DNA from: Evansella vedderi
GTDB lineage: Bacteria > Bacillota > Bacilli > Bacillales > Salisediminibacteriaceae
Length of the DNA: 64,000 bases
Reading direction: 5' to 3'
Assembly: GCF_030813435.1 (NCBI RefSeq)
Contig: NZ_JAUSUG010000008.1
Location: 62,001 to 126,000, forward strand
Positions 18,943 through 28,061 of the stretch are shown here, one piece after another (the first letter of the stretch is position 1; each line of letters opens with the position of its first letter). The notes under the pieces were generated by a model. That model did no database searches. It was given only the letters and a program-made list of their open reading frames with translations, and was not told the DNA's origin. Made by a program: the position numbers and the translations under genes.

Positions 18943-19860
18943 TCATTGATCCATATTACGTTTTTTCTTATTGTGAACATTTACGATAATCAAAACAATA
19001 ATTAATGTAGGTACGATTATCGGGGATAACCCAATAACAAACACAATGACAGCAGAGAAGAAAGTAATGATAGAATTAACCGTATCCATAAATAAACTTT
19101 GTGCTTTTTTCCATGTGTTTAACGAGTCTCCCTCTTGCAAGGAAGGAACGTTAATATTTCTTTCACGAATATGAATGGATACGGTGGACAGTGAAACATG
19201 GTTGTCTAAATAGTTGATTCTTCCTTTTAATTGTTCAATTTCCTCTTGAACTTTCCCTAAGTCGTTAGAGATTTTCAACAAATCTTCTGTATTTTGAGCA
19301 TCATTCATAAAAGAGAGCAATCTCTCTTCTACTGCTTCCTTTGAACGTAAGCGTGAATTCAAATCGACATATTCTTCCGTAACATCATTTCCATGAATGG
19401 AACGTTCAAGTACCTTGGTGCTTGTGGACTCTAGTTCATTTAAGAAAGAATTAAAGTTTTCTTGAGGAATTCTTACTACAAGTGTTCCATACACATCATT
19501 ATTACCACTATGATGCAAATAGGACTCTACTACAAATCCACCTAGTTCTTCGGCATGGTCTTGAATATGCTGCTGTGCTTTATGATAATCCAGTACTTCT
19601 ATGGATATATTTCCATTGTAAATGACCATGCGGTTGGTTGTTTCTATTGAACTAGCCTGTTCTGATGGTGCTCTTCTCTCTATACTATAGCTCTCTTTTT
19701 CTGCAATAAATCCAGCATCCCCACTATCATCACTCATTTGAATACTTTCTTCAACCCTGTCGTAAGCAGTGTCCTCACCACTGCTACAGCCATTAAGGAA
19801 TACTAAAGCAAAAAAAGACAGGACCAAAACCACTAATAAATAGATAGAACGATTACTCAT
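18943..19860 (-). CDS. DUF4349 membrane-anchored lipoprotein
   Basis: 305 residues. The N-terminus is a lipoprotein signal with lipobox FLNGCSS. After an acidic linker comes the DUF4349 core: TTNRMVIYNGNISIEVLDY, LGGFVVESY, the TLVVRIPQENF strand and a coiled coil (LLKISNDLGKVQEEIEQLKG, about residues 190-215) ending in INYLDNHVSLSTVSI. One strong transmembrane segment (FFSAVIVFVIGLSPIIVPTL) precedes a basic tail. It is an extracytoplasmic protein anchored at both ends; the molecular function is unknown. The GGGGGTT RBS supports the start. Confidence 0.85.
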   Translation of the reverse strand: MSNRSIYLLVVLVLSFFALVFLNGCSSGEDTAYDRVEESIQMSDDSGDAGFIAEKESYSIERRAPSEQASSIETTNRMVIYNGNISIEVLDYHKAQQHIQDHAEELGGFVVESYLHHSGNNDVYGTLVVRIPQENFNSFLNELESTSTKVLERSIHGNDVTEEYVDLNSRLRSKEAVEERLLSFMNDAQNTEDLLKISNDLGKVQEEIEQLKGRINYLDNHVSLSTVSIHIRERNINVPSLQEGDSLNTWKKAQSLFMDTVNSIITFFSAVIVFVIGLSPIIVPTLIIVLIIVNVHNKKKRNMDQ

Positions 19861-20106
19861 GCAGTATAACCCCCATTTTTATTCTTTTAGATTATTAGAC
19901 GTACAATCAAAAGAAAAGTTACCAAAACATTACAGATAATTAAAAGGAAACAAATAAATTCTTCTTTTTGATTGTAATTTTGTAAAGGTTATTTCATGTC
20001 TAAATAAAGGGAAGTATGATAAAATGCAAACAGTGGTTAACAATATTACTAAGACGATGTTTGGCACCTAATGTAGGGTGTCACTTTTTTAAGGTAGGAG
20101 AAAAGT

Positions 20107-21741
20107 ATGACTGACAAACAGTTGATTCGTGGAACCATGATTTTAACAGCAAGTATTTTTATTTCTAAATTCCTTGGATTAATATATATCTTTCCATTTA
20201 CATCGATTGTTGGGTTAGAGGGACTGGCCCTTTATACATATGGTTATACACCATATACGGTAATATTAAGTTTAGCAACATTAGGAATTCCTCTAGCAGT
20301 TTCTAAGTTTGTATCAAAATACAATGCTTTAGGTGACTATCGTACGGGACAGCGTTTATTTAAGTCTGGTATCGTGGTCATGTCCATCACCGGTGTTATA
20401 GGTTTTATTCTGCTATATTTATTGGCGGAACCAATTGCTAGACATGTTTTAGATCCGTCAAACCTACAAGGGAATACCATTGATGATGCTGTCTTTACTA
20501 TAAGGATGGTCAGTGTGGCTTTATTAGTAGTTCCGATCATGTCTATTATTCGAGGGTATTTTCAAGGGTTTCAATCCATGGGCCCCACAGCCATCTCACA
20601 AGTAATTGAGCAAGTTATCCGTATCATTTTCATCCTCTTACTGACTTACTTAATCATGGAAGTCTGGCAAGGGGAATTAGGGACAGCAGTAGGTTTTGCT
20701 ACATTTGGAGCTTTTGTAGGTGCCCTTGGAGGATTAGCAGTATTACTTGTTTACTGGGGTAGACGAAGAGGCAATATACAAAAGCAAGTGGAAGGTAGTA
20801 CAATAGATCACCAAATTCCTTTAAAGAAAATGTATAAAGAATTACTCTCCTATGCATTACCTATTTCATTCGTAGGATTAAGTATTCCATTGTATCAATC
20901 AATAGACTTAGCCACATTTAATCCAGCTATGAGAGTTATTGGTTATGAACAGGTGGAAATAGATAAATATTTTGGTGCCTTTATGCAAGCGGCTCATAAG
21001 CTTATCTTAATCCCTGTCTCTGTTGCGACGGCTATGTCATTAACCATTTTGCCAACGGTAACAAAGGCGTTTATAAATAGAGACTCGGAACAACTTCAAC
21101 GTCATATTACACAAACGTATCAAATTATATTATTTATTAGTATTCCTGCATCTTTAGGTTTAGTTCTCCTATCTGATTCGGCCTATGCCTCATTATTTGG
21201 TTTAGCGGATATGGAAATTGGGGCTTTTATGCTTAAATACTACGCACCAGTTGCAATTCTTTTTTCTATTTTTGCAGTTACAGCATCACTACTCCAAGGT
21301 ATTAATCGTCAAAAATATACCGTGATTGCATTAATAGCAGGTATAAGCTTCAAAGGGATTTTTAACTATCCTTTAATATTGTGGTTAGAGGCAGGAGGAG
21401 CAGTCCTTGCGACAGGAATAGGATATACAATTGCTATAGGGGTTAATATATGGGCAATTGGGAAATTTGCAAATTATAACTACACCTTTTTACTAAAAAG
21501 ACTATTATTATTTAGTATTTTTGCATTGGTGATGGGCTTAATTGTTATTGCTGTACGTAATGTTATAGGAATGGTATTACCGTTAGAAACAAGGTTTAAT
21601 GCATTCGTAATATTAATATGTTCCGTAATGTCCGGTCTTGGAATTTATTTATATTTAAGTGTTCGTTCAGGATTGGCTGGTCAGATATTAGGGCATCGAT
21701 TTAAATTTTTATCTAAACGAAAAGTTAGGGAAGGTAGCTGA
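20107..21741 (+). CDS. ytgP: MurJ-type lipid II flippase YtgP (MATE/SpoVB family)
   Basis: 544 residues, the same length as B. subtilis YtgP, with about 14 membrane segments. The start RGTMILTASIFISKFLGLIYIFPF and the conserved QGFQSMGPTAISQVIEQVIR segment are typical of the polysaccharide/lipid II exporter family. YtgP complements E. coli MurJ and is taken to move lipid II across the membrane for peptidoglycan synthesis. It is monocistronic, followed by a hairpin shared with the convergent HxlR gene. Confidence 0.92.
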   Translation: MTDKQLIRGTMILTASIFISKFLGLIYIFPFTSIVGLEGLALYTYGYTPYTVILSLATLGIPLAVSKFVSKYNALGDYRTGQRLFKSGIVVMSITGVIGFILLYLLAEPIARHVLDPSNLQGNTIDDAVFTIRMVSVALLVVPIMSIIRGYFQGFQSMGPTAISQVIEQVIRIIFILLLTYLIMEVWQGELGTAVGFATFGAFVGALGGLAVLLVYWGRRRGNIQKQVEGSTIDHQIPLKKMYKELLSYALPISFVGLSIPLYQSIDLATFNPAMRVIGYEQVEIDKYFGAFMQAAHKLILIPVSVATAMSLTILPTVTKAFINRDSEQLQRHITQTYQIILFISIPASLGLVLLSDSAYASLFGLADMEIGAFMLKYYAPVAILFSIFAVTASLLQGINRQKYTVIALIAGISFKGIFNYPLILWLEAGGAVLATGIGYTIAIGVNIWAIGKFANYNYTFLLKRLLLFSIFALVMGLIVIAVRNVIGMVLPLETRFNAFVILICSVMSGLGIYLYLSVRSGLAGQILGHRFKFLSKRKVREGS

Positions 21742-21759
21742 GAAAGCATAAATAAAAAG

Positions 21760-21799
21760 AGACATACGTTTCAAGTGTAAAACTTGAATGTATGTCTTG
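21760..21799. terminator. Bidirectional terminator between ytgP and the HxlR gene
   Basis: AGACATACGTTTCAAG and CTTGAATGTATGTCT flank a TGTAAAA loop; T-rich sequence follows. Confidence 0.75.
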
Positions 21800-21803
21800 A
21801 TTT

Positions 21804-22115
21804 TTATTCCATCCATTTTTCTGCCCATGTTTGAAGTTCATCCATGACAGGTTTCAAATCTTTTCCTTTTTCAGTTAATCCATACTCAATACGTACAGGA
21901 GTCTCTGGGTATACTGTTCGTTCCACTAATCCAGCTTCCTCTAGTTGCTTTAATCTGTCAACAAGCATTTTATCACTCATGCTTGGGATAACTGCTGATA
22001 TATCTTTAAAACGTTGTGGTCCATGTGTTAAGACCCGTAAGATCAGTCCATTCCACCGTTTACCTAATAACTGAAAGGCAGATTCAAACTTAGGGCATAA
22101 ATTTGTCTGAACCAT
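21804..22115 (-). CDS. HxlR-family winged-helix transcriptional regulator
   Basis: 103 residues. The start at 22115 is preferred because the GGAG RBS is then 9 nt upstream; ATGs at 22124 and 22121 abut it. The family pattern is clear: CPKFESAFQLLGKRWNGLIL, GPQRFKDISAVIPSMSDKMLVDRLKQLE and the wing YGLTEKGKDL. The N-terminal cysteine (C7) is where redox/electrophile-sensing members such as YodB carry theirs, so thiol sensing is possible. The target is unknown; no divergent oxidoreductase gene lies next to it, only repeats. Confidence 0.88.
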   Translation of the reverse strand: MVQTNLCPKFESAFQLLGKRWNGLILRVLTHGPQRFKDISAVIPSMSDKMLVDRLKQLEEAGLVERTVYPETPVRIEYGLTEKGKDLKPVMDELQTWAEKWME

Positions 22116-22202
22116 CGGCATCATCTCCTTAGTCCTATTATAGCATAGTATACTTAAAATTAGTAAGCAGCTTAGTTTATATAACTTAATAGTTAACTTT
22201 TA

Positions 22203-22760
22203 GTACCCTGAAAATACAAATCTTGTTGTTCATTCGCTACGGTCCACTCCCTTTTCGTGGGTAACCTGCCAAGCCTCCTCGTGACTTCGTCAAGGCCACT
22301 GAAAAAGATACAAAGCGATCTTTTTCAGTGGCCTCACTTCGTCGCTTTGGGGTCTCGGCTAGGCCATTCTTCCACAGGAACGAGCGTTTACTTCAGAGAG
22401 GCATCACACGTGATGCCACTTGAGTAAGCTACGAGTTGTCTCGACGGATCCGCTAGCTTGCAGATGAAGAGACAGTTAACCTCACGGACCTTCGCTCATT
22501 CCACAATGCAGACTAAAATTTTCATTTTCCATGGTGGAAATTATCATATCCATGGAGGTCTCCCCTAAAAATACGAAACCCGTGTTATCGTTTGCACTCT
22601 CGAAGGAGTGGAAGGCGGCGACTCCAGCGGATTCGAGAGACAAGATTGATACCCATTTTCATACTCCATGGTGCAAAATTTCATCTGCATGGAGGTCTAC
22701 CGTGAATATACGAATCTGGTGTAATTGCTAAACCCTCCTCCCTTTCCGCGGGGCGTTAAT
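22203..22760 (+). repeat. Large mosaic intergenic repeat, family C copy 2
   Basis: It shares the family C backbone (TTCGCTACGGTCCACTCCCT, CAGGAACGAGCG, TCTCGACGGATCCGCT) with 10477-10776. It also carries a palindrome GGCCACTGAAAAAGAT...ATCTTTTTCAGTGGCC (about 22291-22333) and another built on AGGCATCAC-ACGTGATGCC (about 22401-22421). Further on is an insert resembling the MITE interior (CTCGAAGGAGTGGAAGGCGG), flanked by two copies of a CCATGG-centred element ending GGAGGTCT. This explains the 740-bp gap between the HxlR and SPOCS genes; nothing in it looks coding. Confidence 0.75.
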
Positions 22761-22858
22761 TCGTCAAAAAAAGGCAGAAGTACTGATTAATTAGTACAAC
22801 CCTTTCATTCCATTTTACATAACGTAGTATTGTACTAACAATGAAAGGAGGAAATATT

Positions 22859-23626
22859 ATGCATGGAAAAAATAAAAGGAAGCCAACTTACAAAATTAAG
22901 CAAAAAAATGCAATATTGCCTCTATCAAAAAATACACCACAAAGACCAAAGGTAATTAAGGATGCTTTTGTAAAGGTACCGGTAGTATTAGCAGAAACGA
23001 AAGTGCAACTTGATATGATTGCAAATATCGAATTTCCAGAGCCTGTTTTAGAGATTAAAGATATTAAAAAGAATATTAAGGTGACACAATGCCGTCTGTT
23101 ATTACCAACAAATAAACTATTCATTGCAGGGTTTGTACGCAAAAACATTCAATACGCTACACCAAAATACTCTGGCAAGGATTTTGTATCTTCTGGAATC
23201 AACTCATTAACTGTTGATGTACCATTTGAAACTGTTACAGAAGTAGACTTCATTAACAAACCACAACTAGACTTTACACCGAAAGATGAACAATTCACTT
23301 ATTACAAGGAAAGTAAACTTCCAAAAGGCTTCTCTGACAAGGAGAAATTGTTATCTGGAGATTTTGCTCAGTTTAATAAAATATCTGGGGAGAAGTTTAA
23401 CCAACTTCCTTATTGTGAACTACTATCAAGTCAGTTCATCGAATATGATGAGTATTTAAATCGTAAAATGGGAGAAGTTTTCGATAAGGATGGAAACAAA
23501 ATGGATGCACCATTCGAAGAAGGAACCTTCACAAAAATGGAAGAAAAAATGGTAGTAGAATTAACACTTAAGGTGCTTCAAGAGCAGCAAGTTAAGATAG
23601 AAGAGATTGACAAGAAAAACTGGTAA
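22859..23626 (+). CDS. SPOCS-domain (DUF3794-like) protein, probable spore envelope component
   Basis: 255 residues from the ATG at 22859, which has an AAAGGAGG RBS 7 nt upstream. The N-terminus is very basic (MHGKNKRKPTYKIKQKN). Residues about 40-140 fit the DUF3794 pattern: VQLDMIANIEFPEPVLEIKD, IKVTQCRLLL, LFIAGFVRKNIQYATP and then a strand pair VDVPFETVTEVDF. DUF3794 domains occur in spore-coat morphogenesis proteins and related Firmicute spore proteins, hence the proposed role (inference). The C-terminal third is acidic with no recognised domain. It stands alone between repeats and ends in a good terminator. Confidence 0.7.
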   Translation: MHGKNKRKPTYKIKQKNAILPLSKNTPQRPKVIKDAFVKVPVVLAETKVQLDMIANIEFPEPVLEIKDIKKNIKVTQCRLLLPTNKLFIAGFVRKNIQYATPKYSGKDFVSSGINSLTVDVPFETVTEVDFINKPQLDFTPKDEQFTYYKESKLPKGFSDKEKLLSGDFAQFNKISGEKFNQLPYCELLSSQFIEYDEYLNRKMGEVFDKDGNKMDAPFEEGTFTKMEEKMVVELTLKVLQEQQVKIEEIDKKNW

Positions 23627-23634
23627 TAAGTGAA

Positions 23635-23669
23635 AAGGTGTGCTTCAGGTTAGTACTGAGGCACACCTT
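23635..23669 (+). terminator. Terminator after the SPOCS gene
   Basis: AAGGTGTGCTTCAG and CTGAGGCACACCTT flank a 7-nt loop. Confidence 0.75.
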
Positions 23670-23674
23670 AAATT

Positions 23675-23807
23675 ATTGTTTAGGAATCTATATTTTTCTG
23701 AATGTGGATAACTGTGGCTGAATAATCGTCTAGCTTCAGCCCCTACTCGCTCAAGGTCAAAAGCATTTGCTGGTCGCTCGTGAGCAAGGCGCTTGCGCTT
23801 TTGTTCT
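23675..23807 (+). repeat. Intergenic repeat, family A copy 2 (long form)
   Basis: It begins ATTGTTTAGGAATCTATATT, continues with CTGAATGTGGATAAC and TAATCGTCTAGCTTCAG, and ends AAGGCGCTTGCGCTTTTGTT. The first 45 bp are shared almost exactly with 55791-55974, and in both cases they begin immediately after a terminator hairpin. Confidence 0.75.
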
Positions 23808-23808
23808 T

Positions 23809-24891
23809 TTAGGCTACTACTAAGTGGGAAGGATCCATGATTTTCTTTCGAACACTCTCCCAAGCAGCTTGAACATTTTCATTAGAAGCCTGTTCATCAA
23901 TAATTTCTTTCACCATAAATCCTATTAACTCATCCATTGTGATCCCTAAAGACGAAATCATAAAGGAAACGGATCCTTTTAATGATAAAGACGGCGTTCC
24001 ATTCACATCAATTACATAAATATTTCCAAAATCGTCTGTTTTCATATCTAAACGAATCATATCTTTGCCTTGTAAACCTTCGTAAACTTGTAGGGCTATA
24101 TTTGCAATTTGTAGGCCAGTTTCCTCATATCTGGATATCAGTGAGAAGGAAGCACGCTTTTCATGTTCCATTGCTTTTACTGCATGGCTTCGTACTTGTA
24201 CATCATTAGGAAATTCAATAATAGGTAATACTTGCGGATCTGCATTACCTAATACGGCAACAGTAAACTCTCGACCAGATAAGAATGTTTCTATAAGTAC
24301 AGGTTGGTCACCAATAAGTTCTCCTAATTGATTAAATTTTCTAATTAGTTCTTCGCGGTTATGACAGATAGACATTTCATCAATTCCTAAGCTGTTTCCA
24401 CCACCAGCGGGCTTAACGAACATTGGGTAGCCAATGGTTGCTTCTGCTTCATCTAACTGCCTTTCTTTGTATGCCGGTGTAGGTAGAGAAAAATATTTAG
24501 GGATTGTTACACCAGCCATTTGTAATACTTCATATGTTAAATCCTTATTACGACAAGCTTCCATCGTTTTTGGTGTGGAATGGGTATAAGGAATATTATG
24601 TGCCTCTAATACTTTACGAACGGAAAGGGCACCGCTGCCGTCATACAGTGTATGTGGAGAATCTAAAAATCCTTCAGCAATAACAAAGGCACCAGAAATA
24701 GGTTGGTTAGCTAATATAATCTCATTCAATTGATTTTCGTTATATAAATTCACATTTATGATTTCAAATGCTAGAGATTTAAGGGCATTCTCTAACGCTA
24801 AAACAGTTTGTTCTGAAGCGCATTCCTTCAGTTCATCTGTCATATTTTCCTTTGACACGTAGTTATAAACAAATAACAACTTATTCCTCAT
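23809..24891 (-). CDS. ATP-grasp ligase, D-alanine-D-alanine ligase-like
   Basis: 360 residues from the ATG at 24891 (GGGGAG RBS); the longer frame starting at 24960 has no support. The ATP-grasp core is visible: FVKPAGGGNSLGI in the glycine-rich loop, an acidic EEEL/ETFLSGREFTVAVLG strand region and the metal-binding IRLDMKTDDFGNIYVIDVNGTPSL. This is the D-Ala-D-Ala ligase C-terminal-type domain, but the N-terminal third is not typical of Ddl, so the substrate may be another amino acid or peptide. It lies upstream of and divergent from ftsW-rodA. The last codons adjoin a family A repeat. Confidence 0.75.
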   Translation of the reverse strand: MRNKLLFVYNYVSKENMTDELKECASEQTVLALENALKSLAFEIINVNLYNENQLNEIILANQPISGAFVIAEGFLDSPHTLYDGSGALSVRKVLEAHNIPYTHSTPKTMEACRNKDLTYEVLQMAGVTIPKYFSLPTPAYKERQLDEAEATIGYPMFVKPAGGGNSLGIDEMSICHNREELIRKFNQLGELIGDQPVLIETFLSGREFTVAVLGNADPQVLPIIEFPNDVQVRSHAVKAMEHEKRASFSLISRYEETGLQIANIALQVYEGLQGKDMIRLDMKTDDFGNIYVIDVNGTPSLSLKGSVSFMISSLGITMDELIGFMVKEIIDEQASNENVQAAWESVRKKIMDPSHLVVA

Positions 24892-25108
24892 ATTTACTCC
24901 CCATTTCTTACGATTACTGTACAACAAGATGATTATAAGGGTTGGGAGAGGAGCTTGCAATAGCTTTTTTTGTAGAAAAAAAATTTATTTTTATGCCAAA
25001 AAAATCTATGAGAAATTACTATTATTAAGTATAATTATATAGTTTGTTTCATATCTATTACGATTCTAATTTATCGTAGGTTCTTCTCTTTTAGTGAGGG
25101 ACGTCATC

Positions 25109-25117
25109 TGCTATAAT
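25109..25117 (+). promoter_or_regulatory. ftsW: Extended -10 promoter before ftsW
   Basis: TGCTATAAT is an extended -10 element about 40 nt before the ftsW start; no good -35 is visible, as is common for extended -10 promoters. Confidence 0.45.
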
Positions 25118-25152
25118 GTAAGAATTAGTAAGGGTATTGCTAAGAACGGTAG

Positions 25153-26373
25153 GTGAGTTCCTTGGACCAAGAGGCTAAAGGAAAAAAACTTTATTTAGAT
25201 TGGATATTAATAATAACGATAGCCTTAATTTCTATTTTTGGGCTAATTATGATATACAGTGCAAGTTTTGTTATCGGTTATGAAGAACGCGGTGGAAATA
25301 TAACACACTTTTTTGATAGGCAGCTTCAGTGGATTATCGTTTCTAGTATCGCATTTTTATTTTTTGTTTTTTTTCCATATCGTCACTTTCGAAAGCTTTC
25401 TCCTTTCATTGTATTTGGTTCCTTTCTCCTTCTTGGACTTGTGTTTATACCAGGCATAGGGGTCGGTGGTGAAATCAATGCAAGAAGATGGATTAACATT
25501 GCCGGCTTTCAAATTCAACCATCAGAATTTGTTAAATTAGGCTCGATTATTTATTTGGCTTACGTATATTCTCGTAAGCAAGCTTATATTAATAAATTCT
25601 TTTCGGGAGTTCTCCCACCACTAATTGTTGTGGCTGTTTTTTTTGGTTTAATTATGATGCAGCCGGACTTAGGGACTGCCACTTCTATCGTTATGGTTGC
25701 TGGGCTAATTGCTTTTTGTTCTGGGGCAAGAATGCTTCATCTTATATCATTAGGAAGCTTGGCAGCTTGGGCTTTATTTCATTATGCCACTTCAGCAGAG
25801 TATAGATTAAATCGATTAATTGGACATCGCTCTCCTTTCGAGCTTGAAGCGTCACAGGGATATCAATTAGTTCAATCGTATATTGCTATTGCCCATGGTG
25901 GCTTAACTGGAGCTGGACTTGGACAAAGTGTCCAAAAATTGTTTTATTTACCAGAGGCACACACCGATTTTATACTAGCTATTGTGAGTGAAGAACTTGG
26001 TATAATAGGTGTTGGGTTTGTCTTTGCATGTATGCTGATCATTATTATTAGAGGGGTTATTATTGGAGCACGCTGCCGTGATACCTTCGGAAGTTTACTA
26101 GCATATGGTATTGTCTTTCAACTAGCTATCCAAATGACGTTTAATGCAGGAGCGGTGAATGGTTTACTGCCAATTACAGGGATACCATTCCCATTTATAA
26201 GCTATGGAGGCTCCTCCTTGTTAGCCGTTTTTATGTCAATGGGGATCCTAGTAAATATATCTAGAAAAACAGAGAAAGAACGTCAAGAAAGGTTTACAGA
26301 GGAAAATAACGATTCGGAGGAGGAGAAAACTCCACTTAAAGCGGTTAAACCTACTCTCCGCTCTGTAAAATAA
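25153..26373 (+). CDS. ftsW: SEDS peptidoglycan glycosyltransferase FtsW
   Basis: 406 residues with ten membrane segments. The SEDS motifs are GARRW-type ARRWINIAGFQIQPSEFVK, the catalytic-aspartate segment MMQPDLGTAT, GLGQSVQKLFYLPEAHTDFI and PITGIPFPFISYGGSS. The acidic C-terminal tail (EENNDSEEEK) is cytosolic. Start choice is uncertain: GTG at 25153, or TTG at 25162 which has AGGTGA 5 nt upstream. It is followed 28 nt later by rodA, making a tandem SEDS pair. The assignment to FtsW rather than SpoVE is by overall similarity. Confidence 0.85.
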   Translation: MSSLDQEAKGKKLYLDWILIITIALISIFGLIMIYSASFVIGYEERGGNITHFFDRQLQWIIVSSIAFLFFVFFPYRHFRKLSPFIVFGSFLLLGLVFIPGIGVGGEINARRWINIAGFQIQPSEFVKLGSIIYLAYVYSRKQAYINKFFSGVLPPLIVVAVFFGLIMMQPDLGTATSIVMVAGLIAFCSGARMLHLISLGSLAAWALFHYATSAEYRLNRLIGHRSPFELEASQGYQLVQSYIAIAHGGLTGAGLGQSVQKLFYLPEAHTDFILAIVSEELGIIGVGFVFACMLIIIIRGVIIGARCRDTFGSLLAYGIVFQLAIQMTFNAGAVNGLLPITGIPFPFISYGGSSLLAVFMSMGILVNISRKTEKERQERFTEENNDSEEEKTPLKAVKPTLRSVK

Positions 26374-26401
26374 TTCGGAAATAATTAGAAGGTGGAAATA
26401 G

Positions 26402-27580
26402 ATGCAAGAGAGAAAAACTTCGTTCCAACAACTAGACTTTACGTTATTATTTTTGCTCTTTGTGTTAATGTGTATTAGCCTATTAGCTATTTATAGTGGA
26501 ACGACGGGACAATATAATGTAGATGATATGTTCTTTGTCCGGAGACAGATTATTTGGTTTGGGATTGGGGCCATTCTTTTATTGGCGGCAATGAGTGTGG
26601 ACTATGAAATGTTTAAAACGTTATCGATACCACTTTATATTGTAGGAATGGTACTGCTGTTTATTGTAGAATTTACGCCATTGGGTGTTGAAATTAATGG
26701 TGCAAAGCGATGGATCGGCATAGGTGACAGTTTTCGTTTTCAACCATCGGAGTTTGTAAAGATTTTTGTTTTAATCTCATTAGCTCATCTTCTTTATAAT
26801 ATTACTAAGACACCAAGGGAAAAATCATTTAAATCCGATGTTGAGGTGGTGCTAAAGATCTTGGCTGTAGGTGGCCCGCCCTTCGCATTCATTCTTATTC
26901 AGCCCGATTTAGGGACAGCCCTGGTTATCGCAGCAGTTATGTTTAGTACGATTTTGATGTCTGGTGTTACTTATCGAATGATAGGTTTGTTAGGATCATT
27001 AGCAGTATCGGTGATAGCATTCCTTGTTTGGCTGCATAATAATTATTTCGAGCTCTTTAACCAAATAATAAAAGACCATCAATTAAGAAGAATATATGCA
27101 TGGTTAGATCCTGAAGGGAATATTGCAGGAGAAGGTTATCATCTTTATCATGCCATCCAAGGAATTGGCTCTGGGCAACTGTATGGAAGTGGTTTAGGTC
27201 AAGGGGCTAAGTCACAAAGTGGTGTCATACCTGAGCTTCATACTGACTTTATTTTTACAGTAATAGGTGAGGAATTTGGTTTCGTAGGGGCAACCGTTTT
27301 AATTATTGTTTATTTCTTGCTCCTTTATAGAATGGTGATTATTGCTTTTAACTGTAATAATACCTTTGGAACGTATTTAGTAGCAGGTACAATTGGATTA
27401 TTTATGTTTCAGATCTTCCAAAACATCGGGATGACAATTGGCTTAATGCCTATTACAGGTCTTGCATTGCCGTTCATTAGCTACGGAGGAAGCGCCCTGC
27501 TAACTAATATGATTGCTATTGGTATTGTTCTCAATGTAAACATTCGTACGAAGCATTACATGTTCGGGGAAGAAGACTAA
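26402..27580 (+). CDS. rodA: SEDS peptidoglycan glycosyltransferase RodA
   Basis: 392 residues, ten membrane segments. It has the RodA-type motifs AKRWIGIGDSFRFQPSEFVK, ILIQPDLGTALV, GSGLGQGAKSQSGVIPELHTDFIF and PITGLALPFISYGGSA. RodA polymerises lipid II during sidewall elongation with a class B PBP. It directly follows ftsW with a GAAGGTGG RBS, so division-type and elongation-type polymerases are probably co-transcribed here. A MITE-like repeat begins 31 bp after the stop. Confidence 0.9.
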   Translation: MQERKTSFQQLDFTLLFLLFVLMCISLLAIYSGTTGQYNVDDMFFVRRQIIWFGIGAILLLAAMSVDYEMFKTLSIPLYIVGMVLLFIVEFTPLGVEINGAKRWIGIGDSFRFQPSEFVKIFVLISLAHLLYNITKTPREKSFKSDVEVVLKILAVGGPPFAFILIQPDLGTALVIAAVMFSTILMSGVTYRMIGLLGSLAVSVIAFLVWLHNNYFELFNQIIKDHQLRRIYAWLDPEGNIAGEGYHLYHAIQGIGSGQLYGSGLGQGAKSQSGVIPELHTDFIFTVIGEEFGFVGATVLIIVYFLLLYRMVIIAFNCNNTFGTYLVAGTIGLFMFQIFQNIGMTIGLMPITGLALPFISYGGSALLTNMIAIGIVLNVNIRTKHYMFGEED

Positions 27581-27610
27581 TATACTTTTACAACCCATAG
27601 GGTAAAAAAA

Positions 27611-27996
27611 GGCAGTTTTCTAAAAGATAATTAATTGTTGCTTATTTTAAAAGCTTGGAGAAGCGGAAGGCGGCTACTCCCAGCGACGAACGTTACTTCA
27701 GAGAGGCATCACGCGTGATGCCACTTGAATACGCTTCGCGTTGTCTCGGAGCGTCATCGTTTACGATGACGCTAGGATACAGCTCCAGAGCGATACTCGC
27801 AGAGGAAGAGACAAGGCTGAAGCGTTGCCCACGGAACCAGGACGTTTACATTACGCCGTTGCCCACAAGTGGGACCTGAGAAACTTCCTCGAGTAACCGC
27901 AGACGCAGGACGTGGGCTGCCTTTAGGCGTAATTGCTCCGACTGTAGCGTATCCAAGCCTTTAATATATACTCTTAAAAAGTTTGCGAACACAGCC
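27611..27996 (+). repeat. MITE-like element, family B (composite copy, 386 bp)
   Basis: The left end GGCAGTTTTCTAAAAGATAA and right end AAAAAGTTTGCGAACACAGCC are imperfect inverted repeats. Inside are AAGCTTGGAGAAGCGGAAGG, the palindrome AGGCATCAC-GCGTGATGCC (shared with 22401), GTCATCGTTTACGATGAC (shared with 3817), GACGCAGGACGTGGGC and CTGTAGCGTATCCAAGCC. It fills the rodA to next-gene gap. The 74-codon ORF inside is not credible. Confidence 0.75.
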
Positions 27997-28061
27997 TATA
28001 AGAAAGAAGAGTTGGTTATCAACTCTTTTTTTTATCTTTTTTAGAAAAGGAGTGGGGTAGA

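Noticed and set aside
22531-22731. 66-codon ORF
   Set aside because: It is inside the mosaic repeat and is not conserved in the other copy.
27655-27879. 74-codon ORF
   Set aside because: It is inside a MITE-like element and rich in codons forced by palindromes.
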